A stretch of 64,000 nt of DNA from Sphingomonas sanguinis (GTDB lineage Bacteria > Pseudomonadota > Alphaproteobacteria > Sphingomonadales > Sphingomonadaceae), in the NCBI RefSeq assembly GCF_019297835.1, contig NZ_CP079203.1, forward strand, positions 1,461,001-1,525,000, written 5' to 3'. Made by a program: the position numbers and the translations under genes. This document shows, piece by piece, positions 40,588 through 48,732 of this stretch. Every line of letters starts with the position of its first letter. The first letter of the stretch is position 1. Under the pieces are notes generated by a model. It was not told the DNA's origin and did not search any database. It saw only the letters and a list, made by a program, of their open reading frames with translations.

Positions 40588-40766
40588 TGCGGCGCTACAA
40601 CATCGCCGACCTCACCGATGACGACCTCCGCCGGCTGCGGATGCTGGTTCGGATGGAGCGTGCGGCAGCGCATATCGTCGTCAGAACGAACTATGCTTGG
40701 CCGATCCCGATCCAGACCCGACCACGCCAGTGGCAAGAACCGGCGATTGGCGACGCGATCAACTGA
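40587..40766 (+). CDS. Small protein of unknown function
   Basis: 59 residues, MRRYNIADLTDDDLRRLRMLVRMERAAAHIVVRTNYAWPIP. Short helical protein; no family recognised. Supported mainly by its one-base overlap with the DUF3768 stop. Confidence 0.45.
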   Translation: MRRYNIADLTDDDLRRLRMLVRMERAAAHIVVRTNYAWPIPIQTRPRQWQEPAIGDAIN

Positions 40767-40806
40767 TCTACCGGAAGATCGATCGATCGCATTGACGGTA
40801 GCGCCT

Positions 40807-41355
40807 ATGGTCAACGCTATGGCGAGCATCGACATTCACTCCACGCATTCCGCGCTACGCGAGCGGATCGTGGAGCATGTTTTCGTGGGCGAAGCCCTCC
40901 GCGCGCTTTGGCGGCGCGGCATCACCGATGTCGAAGTCCTGCGGTCGGAGTTTGATGCTCACGGCTACGACTTGGTGATGGGTCGGGGCCAGATCGTCAG
41001 GCATATTCAGTTCAAGACCGGCGTGCGGAACAAGCCGTCGCCCGTATCAGTCGGCAGCGCGCTCGCGGAAAAGCCGAGCGGTTGCGTGATCTGGATTTCC
41101 GTGACGCTCGAACTGGACATGGGACCATTCTGGTGGTTCGGCGGCGAGCCAGGCGAGCCACTTCCTGATCTTTCCGATTTCGCCAGTCCCAAACGCATCG
41201 GCAGAAACATGGAAGGTGAGCGGCCCCTGCGGGCAAATCATCGAAAGGTGCCTGCTCGATACTTCCGGCGCATCGACACTATCGACGCCATGTTGGAGAC
41301 GCTGTTCGGGCCGCTACCGGCTGGGCAGGCGCCAGTCGTTGTCGAAAACGGCTAA
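40807..41355 (+). CDS. Predicted nuclease-fold protein (D...QxK pattern)
   Basis: 182 residues from the ATG at 40807; ATG 40819 is an equally possible start. AHGYDLVMGRGQIVRHIQFKTG (D55, Q68, K70) follows the D-x12-QxK arrangement of PD-(D/E)XK nucleases of the Mrr-like and DUF4365 type. A helical N-terminus comes before it. Function may be restriction or DNA repair; I cannot identify the family with certainty. Its 3' end overlaps the convergent small gene by 4 bases. Confidence 0.6.
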   Translation: MVNAMASIDIHSTHSALRERIVEHVFVGEALRALWRRGITDVEVLRSEFDAHGYDLVMGRGQIVRHIQFKTGVRNKPSPVSVGSALAEKPSGCVIWISVTLELDMGPFWWFGGEPGEPLPDLSDFASPKRIGRNMEGERPLRANHRKVPARYFRRIDTIDAMLETLFGPLPAGQAPVVVENG

Positions 41356-41543
41356 GGCAAGATCAACGCGGACAACAGGTTGCCCCGTCCGACAATGCGG
41401 CCAAGCCGATCGCGGGTCTGATCTTCGCGGTAGCTATACCATCCGACAAGCCGGCCCAGCCGATCGCGACCTTCAATCCTGTCCCCGCGACTATCCAGCC
41501 AGCCCAGCGGGTAGCCAAGCCGATCTCGTAATTCCTGTCGCAT
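41352..41543 (-). CDS. Small repeat protein with (R)DRLGR-LVGW hairpins
   Basis: 63 residues made of four related units: LRDRLGYPLGWLD, GRDRLGRLVGWYS, TRDRLGRIVGRGN. The repeat suggests a small stack of beta hairpins. Similar repeat proteins are encoded on alphaproteobacterial plasmids; function unknown. Convergent with the predicted nuclease gene. Another frame of the same strand is also open but lacks the repeat. Confidence 0.6.
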   Translation of the reverse strand: MRQELRDRLGYPLGWLDSRGDRIEGRDRLGRLVGWYSYREDQTRDRLGRIVGRGNLLSALILP

Positions 41544-41708
41544 ATGGTGCCTCCCAACTGTCGAGGCTTTCCGATCGAACGCCAGACTGGCGAAAGGTCA
41601 AGCTCCCCGGCTGCAGGGCCAATGCGCCCCGCTGAGGGACGAACGGCACTACGGGGGCACATGGGACGCCCGGCAGTGCGAATGACCCTGCGTGACCCCT
41701 CGCAGGGG

Positions 41709-43568
41709 CTATGCCGTGCGACGGGAGCGCCCTCGCTTCAACGCGGTGTCGAGCCGGGTAGCCGCGTCCCGCTTTTCACTCGCGGCGGCGGCGACTTCCT
41801 CTTCCGAGGCCGATAGGCGCACCGGTCGGTTCAGTAGCGCGTCTCGCAACGCATTTGCGTTCGTGCTGACTGTCGTGCCGTCCCGCAGAGTATAGGATGC
41901 GCCGCCGGCCGCCAGTTCGGGAAGAAAATTGAAAGTCCCGATCGTGTTACCCTGATTGTCGAACTTGATGCCGGCGGCATTGCCCGCCATCAGCAACGTC
42001 AGGGTCCGGGTCGGAATGCCGCCGATCATTTCGACAGGATCGCACCACACGACATCGACCACATTGCGGATCGCCTCGCGCACCTTCAGCCGAGCGTCGC
42101 GCATCGCCTCAGGATCACTCGGGTCGTTGATCGCCTCGCGGACTTCTAGAACACGCTGAAGGTGGACGTTCGGCGGCAGATGTCCGCGTGCGGCCTGAAG
42201 CTCCTCCGCCACCTTGGCGCATTCTGCTTCCAACGCGCGTTGTTCCTGCTTCACGGCACGAAGCACATCGTCAAACTCGTCGCGGTCTTCGTCATCGAAC
42301 TGCGCCATTTTCCGAACAAGCCGCTTGGCCTCAGCCTTCTTGTTCTCGATGGCCCGTTCGATCTCCGCCAGCCGGATCGCCAACGGGCCGGACAGGTCAT
42401 CGCGTTGGAAGAAACGACCATCGAGCGCGAGGTGGAGCATCGCATCAAGCGCGGCTTTCTCGAAAATGCGGTAGTTGAAAAACTCGGGACGATCGCAGCC
42501 AGTATGCCGGGCGGCGCTGTCGCATTGCAGGTAGCGATAGCGGGCATCGACCTCGGCACGCCCACGCATCGTCATCAGTCCGCCGCAATGCCGGCATCTT
42601 GCGAGGGTCGAAAACAGGTTGCGGGCATACGCCGCATAGCGGCCCGATCGGGTCTGCCAGCGTTTCGACGCGCTGGCTCTGGCCCGTGCGACGAGGTCGG
42701 CGTCGACGGCGCGCGGGAAAACATTTTCGATCCGCTCGCCGGTTTTCTTGCGTTTGCCGCTCTCCGTCATGCCGGCGGGATGATATTCGCCGTCGATAGC
42801 CGGATGCTTCAGCAGGATGCCGACATAACTCCAGCCCCAGCCTTTATTGGTCGTGGTGCTACGCGCCTTGCCCCAGCTTGGCACGCCTTGTTCATTCAGG
42901 CGCTTCGCGATGCCCCAATAGCCAATGCCATCGGCCGCCCATTCGTAAATCTGCTTCAGCACCGCCACGCGCTCGGGGATCAATTCGTATCGGCGGTAAT
43001 CCTGATCCTTGTCGATCCGCTCGCCCACCACCCGCAGCCATGCCGGCGGCTTGGCGGACAGAACCTTGCCCTGCCGGGTCAGTTGCTGCTTTCGGCGCCA
43101 AGCGTCGGCGACCAATTCGCTTTTCTTCTCGCTCTCCTTGTGGCTGACCGTCGCATTCATGACGATCTCCATGATCCCCATGAGCGCCGTCGGCCCTTTC
43201 AGATAGGCCTCATCGAAGATGCGCTCGCCATCGACGGTCGCGATCCTGATGCCCTTGTCGCATAGGTCCTCCATCCATCGCTGCGTCACCCGCGGCTCGA
43301 GACGGCTCAGTCGGTCGAGCTTGTGAATGACGAGTGTGGTGCCGGGCGGGACATCACCGGCATCGACACGCTTGCGCCATTTGCCGAGATTGCCGACGCT
43401 CAGGTGATGGCCCTTCCAGGCCGATCGTCCAAGGTCTTCCACCACCTCGACCACGTTCCAGCCCTTGCGGCGGCAAAATTCCTCGCACTCCTCAAGCTGC
43501 CGCTCTTTCGAGAAGCCCTTTTCCTGCCGCTTGGTTGAGAAGCGAATATAGATAACGGCGTCGGGCAA
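41709..43568 (-). CDS. Large serine recombinase (island integrase)
   Basis: 619 residues. Catalytic domain starts MPDAVIYIRFSTKRQ (Ser 11), with DRLSRLEP and the helix E region; the recombinase domain follows (GIGYWGIAKRLNEQGVPSWGKA, VGILLKHPAIDGEYHP), then the zinc-ribbon CRHCGGLM ... CD...C, and a coiled-coil from about 390. This is the class that integrates mobile elements at fixed attB/attP pairs. Starts 39 bases from attR and reads away from it. The end is Ala/Arg-rich (REKRDAATRLDTALKRGRSRR-like). Confidence 0.95.
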   Translation of the reverse strand: MPDAVIYIRFSTKRQEKGFSKERQLEECEEFCRRKGWNVVEVVEDLGRSAWKGHHLSVGNLGKWRKRVDAGDVPPGTTLVIHKLDRLSRLEPRVTQRWMEDLCDKGIRIATVDGERIFDEAYLKGPTALMGIMEIVMNATVSHKESEKKSELVADAWRRKQQLTRQGKVLSAKPPAWLRVVGERIDKDQDYRRYELIPERVAVLKQIYEWAADGIGYWGIAKRLNEQGVPSWGKARSTTTNKGWGWSYVGILLKHPAIDGEYHPAGMTESGKRKKTGERIENVFPRAVDADLVARARASASKRWQTRSGRYAAYARNLFSTLARCRHCGGLMTMRGRAEVDARYRYLQCDSAARHTGCDRPEFFNYRIFEKAALDAMLHLALDGRFFQRDDLSGPLAIRLAEIERAIENKKAEAKRLVRKMAQFDDEDRDEFDDVLRAVKQEQRALEAECAKVAEELQAARGHLPPNVHLQRVLEVREAINDPSDPEAMRDARLKVREAIRNVVDVVWCDPVEMIGGIPTRTLTLLMAGNAAGIKFDNQGNTIGTFNFLPELAAGGASYTLRDGTTVSTNANALRDALLNRPVRLSASEEEVAAAASEKRDAATRLDTALKRGRSRRTA

Positions 43569-43606
43569 GCCTATCCTCCGGCGATGACGCCTATGTTTCG
43601 GCCTTC

Positions 43607-43631
43607 TGTGTTACTTTTGGCTAAACGGTGC
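43607..43631. other. attR: right junction of the island
   Basis: TGTGTTACTTT (43607-43617), 9 bases, then core GGTGC (43627-43631), after which the host gene resumes with ATATCTGGCAG. Mirror image of the left junction with one mismatch in 11. Confidence 0.85.
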
Positions 43632-43855
43632 ATATCTGGCAGCATCAGCGGGGTATCTTCCTGCCGCTGAAACGCCATCCCTTCTGCCGCTACACCTATG
43701 CGCTGAAGCCGGGGCAGTCCTTTACGCGGTATGGAATCGAGCAGCAGGCGGAGATCGTCCGTCATGCCTTTCTGTTAAAGCGTGGGGCGGTGGTCGCGGG
43801 GGCGCCGCCGCTGGCGCAGTATGAGACGTTGGTGCCGTTTAGGGGGACTCGCTGA
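43628..43855 (+). pseudogene. 3' half of the split metallopeptidase-like gene
   Basis: Continues the gene begun at 25610: HIWQHQRGIFLPLKRHPFCRYTYALKPGQSFTRYGIEQQAEIVRHAFLLKRGAVVAGAPPLAQYETLVPF. A GTG at 43628 falls exactly at the junction and could in theory start a 75-residue peptide, but no ribosome site is evident. It matches the second half of the island-borne copy (RHPFCRYHYTIKPGWTLDRYGLEQQAEIVRHTFLLRHG). Confidence 0.9.
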
Positions 43856-43875
43856 GGTCTCGTTTGAGGCAATGG

Positions 43876-44000
43876 CCCTCCCCCATCCCCTCCCGCCTGC
43901 GGAGGGGTGCGATGCGCGGCAGCCTCGGAGACCAACGATGCGATGGCGCCTGCGGCAACCACAAGCACGCCCCTCCCGCAGGCGGGAGGGGATGGGGGGG
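43876..44000. repeat. Inverted pair of family A palindromic repeats near the flagellin gene
   Basis: Copies at 43876-43907 (CCCTCCCCCATCCCC then CTCCCGCCTGCGG) and 43969-44000 (the reverse), about 60 bases apart, on the host side of the island between the 3' gene half and the flagellin gene. Confidence 0.85.
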
Positions 44001-44038
44001 AAAATCCCGAACCCAAAGCCAGCACCAGGCAAACTAAT

Positions 44039-44087
44039 ATCCGGGAAAAGCCCGGATTGTTGGATCATGGTTAATTTCGTCAACCAT
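44039..44087 (+). promoter_or_regulatory. Two small palindromes upstream of the flagellin gene
   Basis: ATCCGGG-AAAAG-CCCGGAT (44039-44057) and ATGGTT-N9-AACCAT (44067-44087), 50-95 bases before the flagellin ATG. Possibly operator or leader structures. No clear sigma-54 or sigma-28 consensus was found. Confidence 0.45.
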
Positions 44088-44136
44088 CTTTCTCGCGCGC
44101 GGGGCCTCCCGCGCTCGTCAGGGGATGGGAGTTACC

Positions 44137-45258
44137 ATGACGGTCATCAACACCAATGGCGCCGCGCTTCGAGCGATGGCGGCCACGCAGCGCGCCAATA
44201 CCGATCTGGCGCAATCCATGGCGCGGATGTCCTCGGGCCAGCGGATCAATTCGGCCAAGGACGACGCCGCCGGGCTGGCGATCAGCAGCTCGATGACGGC
44301 ACAAATTCGCGGCATGACGCAGGGCATCCGCAACGCAATGGACGGCGTCTCGCTGGTCCAGACCGCCGACGGCGCGCTGACCGAAGTATCCAACATGCTG
44401 CAACGGATCCGCGAACTGGCGGTGCAGGCGGGATCGGGGACGTACAGCATGAGCGACCGCGCCGCGCTTCAGCTGGAGGTCACCGCGCTGTCGACGCAGA
44501 TCGACCAGACGATCCGTAACGCGTCGTTCAATGGCGTCGCATTGTTCAACGCCAATCCGCCGGTTTACGACAGCAATGGAGATTTGGTCGACGCCAATGT
44601 CAAATTGAACGTACAGGCTGGACCAAACATCAGCGACACGATTCCGATATCGATTCCGCCTATCCCGACGGCCTTTCTCCGGGACGATGTAAATTACTGG
44701 TATAACTATGGCGGGCGTCTGACCGAGCCGCTTAACATAACCATTCCCTATACAGGCCCTTCATCCCACCTGGTAACTTTCGATGACTATATGGCCGGGG
44801 GAAAGATCGGGGGCGCATCGATCAATCGCGAGGACATCGGGCGGATCACCTATCCGCAAAATGGCGACCAGTGGTATGATCCCGACGGACCTCGGGTTCC
44901 AGATTTCAATTACGATACATATGTCCAACGCCGCCAATTCGCACTGACCGACGAACTGAACGTCACCAACCGCTACCGGACAGACCACACGCTGAAACGC
45001 GTCGACGAGTTGCTCGGCACGGTGGCGAACGCACAGGGACAACTCGGCGCCACGGCCAACCGGCTGCAATCGGCGGTCAGCACGCTGACCAGCGGCACCA
45101 CCAACCTGTCCGAGGCCCGCTCGCGGATAGCCGATACCGATTATTCCGAAGAATCGGTCAAGCTCGCCCGCGCCCAGATTCTCGCACAGGCTTCGACCGC
45201 GATGCTCGCCCAGGCCAATCAGAGCCAGAAGGACGTGCTGAAGCTGCTCGGCCAATAA
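44137..45258 (+). CDS. Flagellin
   Basis: 373 residues with conserved N-terminal (INTNGAALRAMAATQRANTDLAQSMARMSSGQRINSAKDDAAGLAI) and C-terminal (ARSRIADTDYSEESVKLARAQILAQASTAMLAQANQSQKDVLKLL) helices that build the filament core. The variable middle (about 150-290) is polar and Tyr/Pro/Asn-rich. The ATG at 44137 gives the standard N-terminus and follows GGGAG. No other flagellar gene lies in the window, so it is an isolated flagellin gene. A bidirectional terminator separates it from grpE. Confidence 0.95.
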   Translation: MTVINTNGAALRAMAATQRANTDLAQSMARMSSGQRINSAKDDAAGLAISSSMTAQIRGMTQGIRNAMDGVSLVQTADGALTEVSNMLQRIRELAVQAGSGTYSMSDRAALQLEVTALSTQIDQTIRNASFNGVALFNANPPVYDSNGDLVDANVKLNVQAGPNISDTIPISIPPIPTAFLRDDVNYWYNYGGRLTEPLNITIPYTGPSSHLVTFDDYMAGGKIGGASINREDIGRITYPQNGDQWYDPDGPRVPDFNYDTYVQRRQFALTDELNVTNRYRTDHTLKRVDELLGTVANAQGQLGATANRLQSAVSTLTSGTTNLSEARSRIADTDYSEESVKLARAQILAQASTAMLAQANQSQKDVLKLLGQ

Positions 45259-45261
45259 CGA

Positions 45262-45290
45262 AAAGGGCGGCCCCGAAGGACCGCCCTTTC
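45262..45290. terminator. Bidirectional terminator between flagellin and grpE
   Basis: AAAGGGCGG (45262-45270) pairs with CCGCCCTTT (45281-45289); A-run and T-run on opposite sides let it serve both convergent genes. Confidence 0.85.
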
Positions 45291-45312
45291 CTCATCCGTC
45301 CGGAAAGCCCGA

Positions 45313-45861
45313 TCAGTCGGGCTTCTTGGCCACCGCGACCAGCGCGGGGCGCAGCAGGCGGTCCTTGATCATATAGCCCGACTGCATTTCCTGCACGATC
45401 GTGCCCGGCTCCTGGTCGGAGGGCATTTCGATCATCGCCTGATGCTTGTTGGGGTCGAGCGGCTGGCCCATCGCCTCGATCTTGGTGATGCCGTGACGGC
45501 CGAGCACGCTGTCCAGTTCGCGGCCGGTGGCGTCCAGGCCGGTCACCAGCCCCTTCCACTTATCGTCGGTGCGCAGGTCGGCCGGAATCGCCTGAAGCGC
45601 GCGCTGGAGATTGTCCGCGACCGACAGGACGTCGCGCGCGAACGCGGTCGCGGCATAGTTGCGCGCGTCGACCGCTTCCTTCTCGGCGCGGCGGCGGACA
45701 TTCTGGTTCTCGGCCTGGGCGTAGAGATATTGCTGCTTGGCCTCGGCCAGCTGGTTCTCCAGCTCGGCGACGCGGTCCTGCACGGCCACTTCGGGCGCGG
45801 CCTCGGCCGTCTCTTCGCGCAGGTCGTTCTGGGTCTTGTTGGTCGTGTTATCGCTCATCAT
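45313..45861 (-). CDS. grpE: Nucleotide exchange factor GrpE
   Basis: 182 residues, DnaK nucleotide exchange factor. Long N-terminal coiled coil (VAELENQLAEAKQQYLYAQAENQNVRRRAEKEAVDARNYA) followed by the four-helix and beta domain with GLDATGRELDSVLGRHGITKIEAMGQPLDPNKHQAM and VVQEMQSGYMIKDRLLRPALVAVAK-like ending. Follows hrcA on the same strand by 9 bases; together the heat-shock unit hrcA-grpE. Confidence 0.97.
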   Translation of the reverse strand: MMSDNTTNKTQNDLREETAEAAPEVAVQDRVAELENQLAEAKQQYLYAQAENQNVRRRAEKEAVDARNYAATAFARDVLSVADNLQRALQAIPADLRTDDKWKGLVTGLDATGRELDSVLGRHGITKIEAMGQPLDPNKHQAMIEMPSDQEPGTIVQEMQSGYMIKDRLLRPALVAVAKKPD

Positions 45862-45870
45862 AATCCCTGT

Positions 45871-46911
45871 TCAGCCCATCATCCGGGCGAGCGTTGCCGC
45901 CGTGAAATCCACCATGGGCACGACGCGGGCATAGTTCAACCGCGTGGGCCCGATTACGCCGACCACACCGACCACTTGGCCGTCCAGTCCGCGAAAAGGC
46001 CGGGCGATCACCGAAGACCCCGACAGCGCGAACAACTTGTTCTCCGCGCCGATGAAGATACGCGTCGAATCCCCGGCGCGCGCCGAATCGAGCAGGCTGG
46101 CAATTTCCTGCTTGCCCTCCAGATCGTCAAGCAGGTCGCGGACCCGCTCCAGATCGGCGGCGGCGGCGGCGTCGATCAACCGCCCCTGCCCGCGCACGAT
46201 CAGGATCGGCCGCCGCGCGCCATCCTCGCTCCAGACGATCAGCCCCTGTTCGACCAGCGCCCGCGCCGCGCCGTCCAGCGCCGCGCGCCCCGCCGCCAGT
46301 TCACGCTCCAACCGCTCTCGCGCCTGTCCCAGCGTGAGGCCGGCGAGCGTAGCGGAGAGATAATTGCCCGCCTCGATCAACGCAGAGCCGGTCATGCCCG
46401 GCGGCAGTTCCAGCACGCGATTCTCGACCGCGCCATCCTCGGCGACCAGCACCGCCAGCGCCTGGGTCATCGACAAGGGCACGAAGCCGATCGAGCGCAG
46501 CTTCATCTCGCGCTTGGGCACCATCACCAGTCCCGCACAGGCCGACAGCCCCGACAGCACCGCCGTCGTCGCCGCCAGCGCCTCCTCGACCGGGCCGGAG
46601 CGGGCGGCGCGCGCCTCGATCGCGGCGCGTTCCTCGATGCTGGGCTCCATGGCATGCATCATGCCGTCGACAAACAGCCGCAAACCGATATCGGTCGGCA
46701 TCCGCCCCGCGCTGGTATGCGGTGCCGCCAGCAATCCGCGCTCCTCCAGTTCCTGCAACACGTTGCGGATGGAGGCGGGCGACAGGTTGATCCCCGACAG
46801 GGCGATGGTCTTCGACCCCACGGGCTGGCCGCTCGTCAGGTAGCTGTCGACCACCACACGAAAAATATCGCGTGCCCGGTCGGTCAACTCGGTGATCGGT
46901 GGGGTGACCAT
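45871..46911 (-). CDS. hrcA: Heat-inducible transcription repressor HrcA
   Basis: 346 residues. N-terminal winged helix (ELTDRARDIFRVVVDSYLTSGQPVGSKTIALSGINLSPASIRNVLQELEERGLLAAPHTSAGRMPTDIGLRLFVDGMM) and C-terminal effector domain with IFIGAENKLFALSGSSVIARPF. Represses chaperone genes through CIRCE elements; I did not recognise a CIRCE palindrome in the window. The frame is open upstream to 47700, but the ATG at 46911 (MVTPPITELTD) matches the family. Divergent from rph. Confidence 0.95.
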   Translation of the reverse strand: MVTPPITELTDRARDIFRVVVDSYLTSGQPVGSKTIALSGINLSPASIRNVLQELEERGLLAAPHTSAGRMPTDIGLRLFVDGMMHAMEPSIEERAAIEARAARSGPVEEALAATTAVLSGLSACAGLVMVPKREMKLRSIGFVPLSMTQALAVLVAEDGAVENRVLELPPGMTGSALIEAGNYLSATLAGLTLGQARERLERELAAGRAALDGAARALVEQGLIVWSEDGARRPILIVRGQGRLIDAAAAADLERVRDLLDDLEGKQEIASLLDSARAGDSTRIFIGAENKLFALSGSSVIARPFRGLDGQVVGVVGVIGPTRLNYARVVPMVDFTAATLARMMG

Positions 46912-46963
46912 GACGGAAATGTAGGCATTGGCACCGCGCCACTCAACCGCGATCGGAAGACCC

Positions 46964-47122
46964 CTCTTCCTCTTTGCGTCCTCTGCGCCTCTGCGCGCAA
47001 AAGGAAGATTGATCACGCGAAGCCGCGAAGGCGCGAAGATTTCCAGTTCGCTCTTCGCGGCGTCGCGGCTTCGCGTGAACCATTTTGTCGCGCAGAGGGG
47101 CAGAGGACGCAGAGAAGAAGAG
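46964..47122. repeat. Nested palindromic repeat between hrcA and rph (family D)
   Basis: Outer arms: TCTTCCTCTTTGCGTCCTCTG (from 46964, with CGCCTCTGCGCG) and its complement CGCGCAGAGG...GAGGACGCAGAG (47088-47122). Inner arms: CACGCGAAGCCGCG (47014) and CGCGGCTTCGCGTG (47065-47078) separated by about 35 bases. The unit occupies most of the 290-base gap between the divergent genes and may separate or overlap their promoters. Confidence 0.8.
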
Positions 47123-47203
47123 TGTCTTCCGATCACTACCTTGGTCTCTGGCGCATTGGGCGGGGGCCCGTTAGGGCTGTCTCCAAGGAACAAGGAGAAG
47201 ACT

Positions 47204-47920
47204 ATGCGCCCGTCCGGCCGGATGCCCGACCAGATGCGTCCCATCACCATCGAGCCGAATTTCACCCGCCACGCCGAAGGTTCGGTGTTGATCGGGTTCG
47301 GCGATACCAAGGTGCTCGTCACCGCCAGCGTCGAAGAGCGCGTCCCCCCCTTCCTGCGCGGCAAGGGCGAAGGCTGGGTGACGGCCGAATATGGCATGCT
47401 CCCCCGCGCCACCCACACACGCGGCAGCCGTGAGGCCGCCAAGGGCAAGCAGACGGGCCGCACCCAGGAAATCCAGCGGCTGATCGGCCGCTCACTTCGC
47501 GCCGTCTGCGACCTGAAGGCGCTGGGCGAGCGGCAGATCACCATCGACTGCGACGTGATCCAGGCCGATGGCGGCACCCGCACCGCCGCCATTTCGGGCG
47601 CGTGGGTCGCGCTGCGCATGGCGATCAACAAGCTGATGGCCGAGGGCAAGCTGACCAGCGACCCGATCCGCAACAAGGTCGCCGCCGTCTCCTGCGGCAT
47701 CCATCAGGGCACGCCGGTCCTCGACCTCGACTATATCGAGGATTCGAACGCCGATGCCGACGCCAATTTCGTGCTGATCGAGAACGGCCACATCGCCGAG
47801 GTTCAGGCGACCGCCGAGCACGCCACCTATGACGAAGAGGCGCTGCTGCGTCTGCTCCGCCTGGCGCGCATGGGCTGCACCGAAATCTTCGCGGCGCAGG
47901 ACCGGGCGATCCGCGCATGA
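47204..47920 (+). CDS. rph: Ribonuclease PH
   Basis: Phosphate-dependent 3'-5' exoribonuclease that trims tRNA 3' ends. 238 residues: [73 protein letters not shown], with [41 protein letters not shown] precedes the ATG. Its stop overlaps the rdgB start. Confidence 0.97.
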   Translation: MRPSGRMPDQMRPITIEPNFTRHAEGSVLIGFGDTKVLVTASVEERVPPFLRGKGEGWVTAEYGMLPRATHTRGSREAAKGKQTGRTQEIQRLIGRSLRAVCDLKALGERQITIDCDVIQADGGTRTAAISGAWVALRMAINKLMAEGKLTSDPIRNKVAAVSCGIHQGTPVLDLDYIEDSNADADANFVLIENGHIAEVQATAEHATYDEEALLRLLRLARMGCTEIFAAQDRAIRA

Positions 47921-48543
47921 GCGGCGAAGGCAATGGCCGCCAGGCGATCCGCAAGCTCGAACCCGGCAAGCTGGTCCTCGCCAGCCACAACAAGGGCAAG
48001 ATCGTCGAATTCCGCGAACTGCTCGCGCCTTACGGCGTCGAGGTGATCGCAGCGGGCGATCTCGACCTTCCCGAGCCGGAGGAAACCGGCACGACCTTCG
48101 TCGCGAATGCCGAGCTTAAGGCACTCGCCGCCGCCGACCTGTCGGGCCTGCCCGCACTGGCCGACGACAGCGGCCTGTGCGTCGAGGCGCTGGGCGGCGA
48201 TCCGGGACTGTTCTCGGCACGCTGGGCGGGGCCGGAGAAGGACTTCGCCATGGCGATGCGCGCGGTCGAGGACCGGCTGAACGAAGAACCCGACATGGCG
48301 CGCGCGGCACACTTCGTCTGCGCGCTGGCGGTCGGCTGGCCCGACGGTCATGTCGAATGGTTCGAGGGGCGCGTCGACGGCACGATCGTCTGGCCGCCGC
48401 GCGGGGACAAAGGCCATGGCTATGACCCGATCTTCCAGCCGATCGGCAAGACCGAAACCTTCGCCGAGATGGACCAGGACGAGAAGAACCGCATCAGCCA
48501 CCGCGCCGATGCGTTCGGCCAGCTGGTAAAAGCGGTGTTCTGA
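47917..48543 (+). CDS. rdgB: XTP/dITP diphosphatase
   Basis: Cleans non-canonical purine nucleoside triphosphates. 208 residues, with [45 protein letters not shown] and [18 protein letters not shown]...[10 protein letters not shown]. Overlaps rph by 4 bases. Known neighbour order hrcA | rph-rdgB-hemW is kept here with two extra genes before hemW. Confidence 0.96.
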   Translation: MSGEGNGRQAIRKLEPGKLVLASHNKGKIVEFRELLAPYGVEVIAAGDLDLPEPEETGTTFVANAELKALAAADLSGLPALADDSGLCVEALGGDPGLFSARWAGPEKDFAMAMRAVEDRLNEEPDMARAAHFVCALAVGWPDGHVEWFEGRVDGTIVWPPRGDKGHGYDPIFQPIGKTETFAEMDQDEKNRISHRADAFGQLVKAVF

Positions 48544-48549
48544 AACATA

Positions 48550-48727
48550 TTCCTCCCCTGTAAGGGGAGGGGGTGATCGAGCTTTGGCCTGCCCCCGGCA
48601 GACCAAGATTGTGCCGGGGGCACAATCCCGCTCGAACACGAAGCTGGTGGAGGGGTGTCCCCCTATCGAGAGCGGGACACCCCTCCGTCAGCGCTACGCG
48701 CTGCCACCTCCCCTGCAAGGGGAGGAA
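48550..48727. repeat. Palindromic repeat pair (family B) after rdgB
   Basis: CCTCCCCTGTAAGGGGAGG (48552) and CCTCCCCTGCAAGGGGAGG (48708) flank about 140 bases that contain GTGGAGGGGTGTCCC and GGGACACCCCTCC arms and a CGCTACGCG hairpin. Same build at 58491-58613 and, in variant form, 62346-62476. Confidence 0.85.
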
Positions 48728-48732
48728 TACGC

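Larger units (their letters stand above)
25843..43631. mobile_element. Integrated serine-recombinase island, about 17.8 kb, defence cargo
   Basis: Bounded by the two halves of one host gene and a shared GGTGC core. The integrase-type large serine recombinase is the right-most gene, reading away from the right junction, as usual for such elements. Gene content is accessory: resolvase, type I restriction operon, NucS-like nuclease, transglycosylase-like protein, HUH Rep-like protein and small plasmid-type genes. Base composition is clearly less GC-rich than the flanks, above all across hsdR-hsdMS and 38850-39790. It lacks conjugation or phage structural genes, so transfer would need help. Confidence 0.92.

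Noticed and set aside
41363..41662. 99-codon frame on the minus strand overlapping the repeat mini-protein
   Set aside because: Lacks repeat structure and family features; the 63-residue frame has clear repeats and was preferred.
46900..47203. CIRCE element for HrcA
   Set aside because: No TTAGCACTC-N9-GAGTGCTAA-like palindrome seen here or before dnaK; only palindromic repeats of another kind.
46912..47700. Longer hrcA frame
   Set aside because: It covers the nested repeat and much of rph on the other strand; the family N-terminus begins at 46911.
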